Source of the DNA: Chthonomonas sp. UBA2391
GTDB lineage: Bacteria; Armatimonadota; Fimbriimonadia; Fimbriimonadales; Fimbriimonadaceae
Assembly: GCA_002343825.1 (NCBI GenBank)
Contig: DDSL01000030.1
Location: 1-8,642, forward strand
Direction: 5' to 3'
DNA length: 8,642 bases
Shown: piece after piece, positions 5,841 through 8,642 of the stretch
How positions within the stretch are numbered: position 1 is the stretch's first letter
Layout of the letters: every line of letters begins with the position of its first letter
Position numbers and translations under genes: made by a program
The notes under the pieces: model-generated
What the model was told of the DNA's origin: nothing
The model's input: the letters and a program-made list of their open reading frames with translations, nothing else
Databases searched by the model: none

Positions 5841-5875
5841 GGAGCACGGTGCGAGTTCTTTTCTCGCCGCTCCGG
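5841..5875. repeat. GGCGAGAAAA element, copy 2, with nested hairpin
   Basis: The reverse strand of 5847-5875 matches 3973-4002 (core GCGGCGAGAAAA). On the plus strand GGAGC (5841-5845) pairs with GCTCC (5869-5873), and GCGAG (5851-5855) pairs with CTCGC (5863-5867) around TTCTTTT. It lies between the divergent VirK-like and glycosyltransferase genes and would be in the 5' leader of the latter. Confidence 0.45.
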
Positions 5876-5912
5876 GCAGAGACGCCCCTGGGCAAAACGA
5901 GAACCCGCCGAA

Positions 5913-6608
5913 ATGACCGAATCCCCTGACATCACGATCTTGGTTCCGGCGCTCAATGAAGAAGCCACGATCGGCGAACTCCTAGACCGACTCTTGGCCC
6001 TGCCCGTCAATGCCCAAATTTTGGTGATGAACAACGGGAGCACGGACGGAACCGCCGAAGTCCTCGCCCGATATGACGGCAAGATCGACGTCATGACCCA
6101 CGCCGAGAAGACCGGAAAGGGCCGTTCGATTCGTCTTGCCTTGCCGCGCGCAAAAGGAACGGTCGTCGTCATCCAAGACGCCGACCTGGAATACGAGCCC
6201 GAAGAACTCCCGCAACTCGTGGAGCCAATTCTAAGGGGGGAAGTGGCGGTGGTGTATGGTTCCCGCTTCACAAAAGGGCTTCCCCGAGGGATGGCCTTGC
6301 CGAATAAGATTGTGAATGTCCTGCTGGTTTGGGCAGTGAGACTTTTGTTCGGCCAGAGGCTGACCGACGAGGCGACGTGCTACAAGGTCTTTCGACGGGA
6401 TCTGCTGGAAAAGATGGAGCTCACGTGCGATCGCTTCGAGTTCTGCCCCGAAGTGACGGCCAAGGCCTACCGACTGGGTCACTCGATCAAAGAAATCCCG
6501 ATTCGATACACGCCCCGCACCAAGCTGGCGGGAAAGAAAATTCGGTGGACCGATGCTCCAGAAGCGTTTTGGACGCTTCTGAAGCATCGATTCTGGAAGC
6601 CGAATTAG
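5913..6608 (+). CDS. Family 2 glycosyltransferase, soluble
   Basis: This GT-A fold transferase of 231 residues moves a sugar from a nucleotide-sugar donor to an unknown acceptor. It starts with ITILVPALNEEATIGELLDR (7-26), the GT2 nucleotide-binding strand. NNGSTDGTAEVLARY (40-54) follows, with Asn in place of the common Asp at the first position. The metal-binding DxD is D89-A-D91 in VVIQDADLEYEPEELPQLV. GSRFTKG (116-122) and TDEATCYKVFRRDLL (151-165) are typical of the dolichyl-phosphate-mannose-synthase-like subgroup. There is a moderately hydrophobic stretch at about 133-147 but no C-terminal membrane helices like those of GtrB or ArnC. Donor and acceptor are unknown; an outer-surface polysaccharide or lipid carrier is the usual role. 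No clear ribosome binding site precedes the ATG. The gene is divergent from the VirK-like gene, and its stop interlocks with that of the next, convergent gene. Confidence 0.85.
   Translation: MTESPDITILVPALNEEATIGELLDRLLALPVNAQILVMNNGSTDGTAEVLARYDGKIDVMTHAEKTGKGRSIRLALPRAKGTVVVIQDADLEYEPEELPQLVEPILRGEVAVVYGSRFTKGLPRGMALPNKIVNVLLVWAVRLLFGQRLTDEATCYKVFRRDLLEKMELTCDRFEFCPEVTAKAYRLGHSIKEIPIRYTPRTKLAGKKIRWTDAPEAFWTLLKHRFWKPN
6605..6608. other. Interlocked convergent stop codons (TTAG)
   Basis: The glycosyltransferase TAG (6606-6608) and the NTF2-like gene's TAA on the other strand (complement of 6605-6607) share bases. The genes overlap tail to tail by four bases with no intergenic terminator. 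Confidence 0.9.
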
Positions 6609-7126
6609 CGAGTGGTCGAGCGCGTGTTGGCGGCGCCCGGCATGTTCATCTTCTTACCGTCGACGCTGATGTCAGCCTTGAGGGTTTCCATCTGTTGCAT
6701 CAGCCAGCCACCCTTGCTCCGAACCAAGGTCGATCGGTTGTTGCTGGCCACGACGATGGTCGAATCCTTCTTGGTTTGCGGGTTGGCCATCACCATGCGC
6801 AGGTTGTTGGTGTAAGTGACGATGGCGTTGTTGCCCTTGAAGCTGATGTTGGAGATTCGCGACGTGCTCTTGATGCTCTTGGCCATCTTCAGCTGGGCTT
6901 CCATACCGGCCAGTTGGTCCTTCAGCGGATAGGTCTTTCCGTCCGGTCCTTTGACGGTGGCGTTGGGTGCCATCATCTTCCGGATCGACGCCGCATCCTT
7001 TTTCCCGACGGCCTTGTCATAAGCCGCGAACATGTTGGTAATAGCCTTGCGATCAGCAGCCTGATCGGCAAAGGCGGGGAGCGCGGCAATAGCCAGCACG
7101 AGGGCGGGAGCGATATAGCGTTTCAT
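6605..7126 (-). CDS. Secreted NTF2/SnoaL-like (DUF4440-type) protein
   Basis: This 173-residue protein has a clear signal peptide: MKRYIAPALVLAIAALPAFA, with an AFA cleavage site before D21. The mature part has the shape of a small NTF2-like cone. An opening helix pair (about 25-53, AITNMFAAYDKAVGKKDAAS, IRKMMAPN) leads to TVKGPDGKTY (57-66) and a helix to residue 84. Strands then include ISNISFKGNNAIVTYTN (91-107), STIVVASNNRSTLVRS (122-137) and GGWLMQQMETLKADISVDGK (139-158). The repeated write-read beta pattern ending in GGW is common in DUF4440 and SnoaL-like proteins. No catalytic residues can be assigned. The tail is rich in Arg, Ser and Thr. AGGAG lies eight bases before the ATG, a good ribosome site. 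The stop overlaps that of the convergent glycosyltransferase, leaving no room for a terminator. It is probably extracytoplasmic; its function is unknown. Confidence 0.8.
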   Translation of the reverse strand: MKRYIAPALVLAIAALPAFADQAADRKAITNMFAAYDKAVGKKDAASIRKMMAPNATVKGPDGKTYPLKDQLAGMEAQLKMAKSIKSTSRISNISFKGNNAIVTYTNNLRMVMANPQTKKDSTIVVASNNRSTLVRSKGGWLMQQMETLKADISVDGKKMNMPGAANTRSTTR

Positions 7127-7132
7127 GAGCGT

Positions 7133-7137
7133 TCTCC
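7133..7137 (-). promoter_or_regulatory. Ribosome binding site of the NTF2-like gene
   Basis: AGGAG on the minus strand lies shortly before the ATG at 7126 and supports that start, which also places the signal peptide correctly. Confidence 0.65.
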
Positions 7138-7147
7138 TAGTGTACGC

Positions 7148-7170
7148 CCGAATCTGGATCTAGGATTCGG
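7148..7170. promoter_or_regulatory. Perfect inverted repeat in a divergent promoter region
   Basis: CCGAATC (7148-7154) and GATTCGG (7164-7170) form a perfect 7-bp inverted repeat around nine bases. It lies in the 114-base gap between the divergent NTF2-like and signal peptidase genes, 22 bases upstream of the former's start. It may be an operator or a leader hairpin; no regulator binding class was recognised. Confidence 0.35.
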
Positions 7171-7219
7171 AACTTCGCCACCCATCGAAATGTCAGGTTA
7201 GGAAAGATAGCAAAATACC

Positions 7220-7225
7220 GATAAT
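7220..7225 (+). promoter_or_regulatory. Possible -10 box of the signal peptidase operon
   Basis: GATAAT matches TATAAT at five of six positions and lies 15 bases before the ATG at 7241, so the leader would be very short. A weak GAAG precedes the start codon. No good -35 box was seen. Confidence 0.3.
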
Positions 7226-7240
7226 CTGATTGAAGTACTC

Positions 7241-7726
7241 ATGAATGAACAGGACTTAGGCCCTAGTCGGCCCATCCCAACACGCCCGGCCCGCGGCAAA
7301 ATTCGGAAGATCACCGGATTTGGCGTCGTGATGTTGTTCGTTCTTGCCTTCGCGATCTTTTTTCAGCGCAATTTCAGCACCGTCATGGTCCGAGGGGACA
7401 GCATGCACGCAACCCTCAAAAACGGACAGCGACTTCTGGCCACCGACGCTTATTGGCTCGTTGGCGAGATCCAGCCGAACGATATCGTCGTCTTTCGGAT
7501 CCCCGGCAAGTCCGAGTACTACATCAAGCGCGTCTACAAATTGGGTGGCGAACCCGTCGATTGGCTGAACGCCCCTCGCGCCTGGAAGCTCTCCGCCGGC
7601 GAATACCAGGTCCCCCAAGGGATGGTATACGTTCTGGGAGACAATCGGAGCGAATCGGAGGATAGCCGCATCTTTGGCCCTCTGAGCCCCGACCAGATCC
7701 TAGGAAAAGTGGTCGTAGCAAATTGA
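7241..7726 (+). CDS. lepB: Signal peptidase I
   Basis: This membrane-bound serine protease cleaves signal peptides from exported proteins on the outer face of the cytoplasmic membrane. The 161-residue chain has a basic N-terminal segment, one membrane helix (about 26-41, FGVVMLFVLAFAIFF), then the catalytic serine S54 in VRGDSMHATL. The general base is K96 in YYIKRVYKLGGEPVD, and box E is GDNRSESEDSRIFGPL (133-148). Serine, lysine and the conserved boxes are all present, so it should be active. Its size and single anchor resemble the short Bacillus Sip type, not the two-helix E. coli LepB with its large inserted domain. Natural clients would include the two signal-peptide proteins encoded nearby. 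The Nudix gene starts inside its last codons, suggesting a coupled two-gene operon. Confidence 0.93.
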   Translation: MNEQDLGPSRPIPTRPARGKIRKITGFGVVMLFVLAFAIFFQRNFSTVMVRGDSMHATLKNGQRLLATDAYWLVGEIQPNDIVVFRIPGKSEYYIKRVYKLGGEPVDWLNAPRAWKLSAGEYQVPQGMVYVLGDNRSESEDSRIFGPLSPDQILGKVVVAN

Positions 7727-8208
7727 AGCGATTCCCAACCGGACGATATGGAAGGCAGAGGCTGGAGTTTTTTCCTGCCCCTTACCATGCTCCGTTGCGC
7801 GCCTTTGCCGCCCTCGTTTTTCCATGGCACCACGACGAGATCTTGCTCTGTGACATCGAAGACCGGGGATGGTGCATTCCGAGCGGCCGGGTCGAGCCCT
7901 TTGAGGAACCCTGCGAGGCGGCATCTCGGGAGGCTGTGGAAGAGGCGGGAGCCATCCTCCACGAGCTCCAATACATCGGGTGCTACCGCATCAGCGAGCG
8001 GAGCGAGGTGCGGTGGGCCGACGTCTTCGTCGCCAGTGTCCAGGAGCTTGTGGAAATCTCTCGTCCGGACGAATCGCGGGGGCGGAAACTCGTGACCATC
8101 GAAGAGCTGCCGCAGGTCTATCACATGTGGAACCCCCTTCTCGAAGAGGTTTTCCACTACAGTAAGGAGATCCTGGACCGACGCGCCCGCTACGCCACCG
8201 GAAGCTAG
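7723..8208 (+). CDS. Nudix hydrolase
   Basis: This 161-residue cytosolic enzyme belongs to the MutT/Nudix superfamily, which hydrolyses nucleoside diphosphates linked to another group. The Nudix box spans residues 55-77: G55, E61, R69-E70, E73-E74 and G76 fit the G-x5-E-x7-R-E-x2-E-E-x-G pattern, with Ala at both hydrophobic positions. The metal-binding glutamates are intact. Before it comes a beta strand LRAFAALVFPW with ILLCDIEDRGWCIPSG (40-55). After it, YIGCYRISERSEVRWADVFVASV is a typical substrate-side strand pair. The C-terminus (about 125-155) is helical. The substrate is not predictable. The start is probably TTG at 7723, overlapping the signal peptidase stop in ATTGA, so translation is likely coupled. 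No nearby strong ribosome site is seen. Its stop interlocks with that of a convergent gene. Confidence 0.87.
   Translation: MKRFPTGRYGRQRLEFFPAPYHAPLRAFAALVFPWHHDEILLCDIEDRGWCIPSGRVEPFEEPCEAASREAVEEAGAILHELQYIGCYRISERSEVRWADVFVASVQELVEISRPDESRGRKLVTIEELPQVYHMWNPLLEEVFHYSKEILDRRARYATGS
8205..8208. other. Interlocked convergent stop codons (CTAG)
   Basis: The palindrome CTAG gives TAG to both genes: 8206-8208 for the Nudix gene and the complement of 8205-8207 for the minus-strand hypothetical gene. It is the second four-base tail-to-tail overlap in the window. Confidence 0.75.
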
Positions 8209-8642
8209 GCTTCGTCGCGCAGAGTCCGCATTCGGTAGCCCACCTTCAGGGCCCACTCGCAGATCTCCTCTAGCCATTTCCCTCTCGGGTCGGCATGGGC
8301 CAGCGCCTCCACCCCGAGTGCCACCACGCAGTCCTCTTTGCGTCCGGCCGCACGGCGAATGGCTTCTTTCAGGCTAACTCCGTAAGCATTGAGGGATTTG
8401 CCGCCTTGGAGCTCGGGTCCGATGGGGTTATTGAGGACATCTTCGGGCAGACAGAGGAGGCGGCCGGGATTCCCCGTCGGCCCGGGGCCACGCCCTCCCT
8501 CGCCTTGGGCTCGGGCTGCGCCCCGGTCGGCGAATCGCGATCGCCGCCGCCACCGGACTCCTTTTGGCCTTGGCCGGCGGAGCGACCGGGGGCGGCAGGG
8601 TGGGCGAGCGCGAAGCGGTCGGGGTCCCACCCTGGGGAATGG
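8205..8642 (-). CDS. Hypothetical protein, C-terminal part, incomplete at the window edge
   Basis: The minus-strand frame is open from the right edge to the TAG at 8205. The last 85 or so residues look like real coding sequence: LLCLPEDVLNNPIGPELQGG, then YGVSLKEAIRRAAGRKEDCV, VALGVEALAHADPRGKWLEE, and CEWALKVGYRMRTLRDEA. They form a probably helical, soluble, mixed-charge tail, and I recognise no family. Upstream, over about 8460-8642, the translation is rich in Arg, Pro and Gly, and all three minus-strand frames are open, as expected from GC-rich non-coding DNA. The only early in-frame start is GTG at 8630. Beyond it no usable start occurs until close to the C-terminus, so the gene either begins outside the window or has a 5' part replaced or shifted by the repeat. 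The interlocked stop with the Nudix gene supports its reality. Confidence 0.45.
   Translation of the reverse strand, partial: PFPRVGPRPLRARPPCRPRSLRRPRPKGVRWRRRSRFADRGAARAQGEGGRGPGPTGNPGRLLCLPEDVLNNPIGPELQGGKSLNAYGVSLKEAIRRAAGRKEDCVVALGVEALAHADPRGKWLEEICEWALKVGYRMRTLRDEA
8474..8530 (-). repeat. GC-rich dispersed element, copy B
   Basis: On the minus strand this segment shares ordered blocks with 3734-3795: CGGGG, GCAG, CCCGA, GAGGGA, GGGCGTGGC (GGGCGCGGC in copy A), GGGCC and GACGG. It lies inside the open but compositionally odd 5' part of the right-edge frame, which argues that this part is non-coding or an inserted repeat. Confidence 0.4.
8596..8634. repeat. REP-like palindrome
   Basis: CAGGGTGGG (8596-8604) pairs perfectly with CCCACCCTG (8626-8634). 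Inside, CGA (8605-8607) pairs with TCG (8619-8621) and CGC (8609-8611) with GCG (8615-8617) around GAA, separated by a G-G mismatch. GGGT (8622-8625) bulges. The result is a compact stem-loop of the kind seen in bacterial repetitive extragenic palindromes. Confidence 0.5.

Noticed and set aside
6329..7201. Plus-strand open frame (290 codons) across the glycosyltransferase end and the NTF2-like gene
   Set aside because: It is out of frame with the glycosyltransferase and antisense to a gene with a good signal peptide and ribosome site.
7534..8277. Minus-strand open frame (247 codons) opposite signal peptidase and Nudix genes
   Set aside because: Both plus-strand genes carry intact catalytic motifs, and this frame runs across their junction without any known motif.

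Overview
The window is a compact, GC-rich stretch of bacterial chromosome. It holds nine well-supported protein genes and one gene that runs off the right edge. The host looks like a free-living, flagellated, aerobic environmental bacterium: there is a flagellin, an oxygen-dependent homogentisate dioxygenase and several secreted proteins. The mix of protein flavours (a short-form HmgA, an alphaproteobacterial-type dihydroorotase, a VirK-like secreted protein, GC-rich palindromic intergenic repeats) would suit a poorly sampled phylum such as Armatimonadota. That placement is a guess from memory; no marker gene here settles it. No plasmid, phage, transposase, CRISPR array, tRNA or rRNA was seen.

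Layout, left to right. (1) Plus strand 46-1952: homogentisate 1,2-dioxygenase, then a class I SAM methyltransferase whose GTG start shares a base with the dioxygenase stop. (2) 1940-2110: a GATTAGA-repeat inverted element, then a strong two-way hairpin terminator. (3) Minus strand 3571-2132: flagellin, with a Shine-Dalgarno site and a structured 5' leader. (4) 3660-4005: a gene-free stretch full of GC-rich inverted repeats. (5) Minus strand 5806-4006: a VirK-like secreted protein followed by an overlapping dihydroorotase. (6) Plus strand 5913-6608: a soluble GT2 glycosyltransferase, ending in interlocked stops with a minus-strand secreted NTF2/SnoaL-like protein (7126-6605). (7) Plus strand 7241-8208: signal peptidase I, translationally coupled to a Nudix hydrolase. 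This again ends in interlocked stops with a minus-strand hypothetical gene that continues beyond 8642.

The genes do not form one pathway. They are small two-gene units: tyrosine catabolism plus methyltransferase, VirK plus pyrimidine synthesis, and signal peptidase plus Nudix. Signal peptidase I would be expected to process the two exported proteins encoded nearby. No clear new defence or biosynthetic system is visible. The most interesting signals are non-coding: the flagellin leader structure, two families of GC-rich intergenic repeat present at more than one place, the GATTAGA inverted element that forms the end of the methyltransferase gene, and the four-base interlocked stop codons at two of the three convergent gene junctions.
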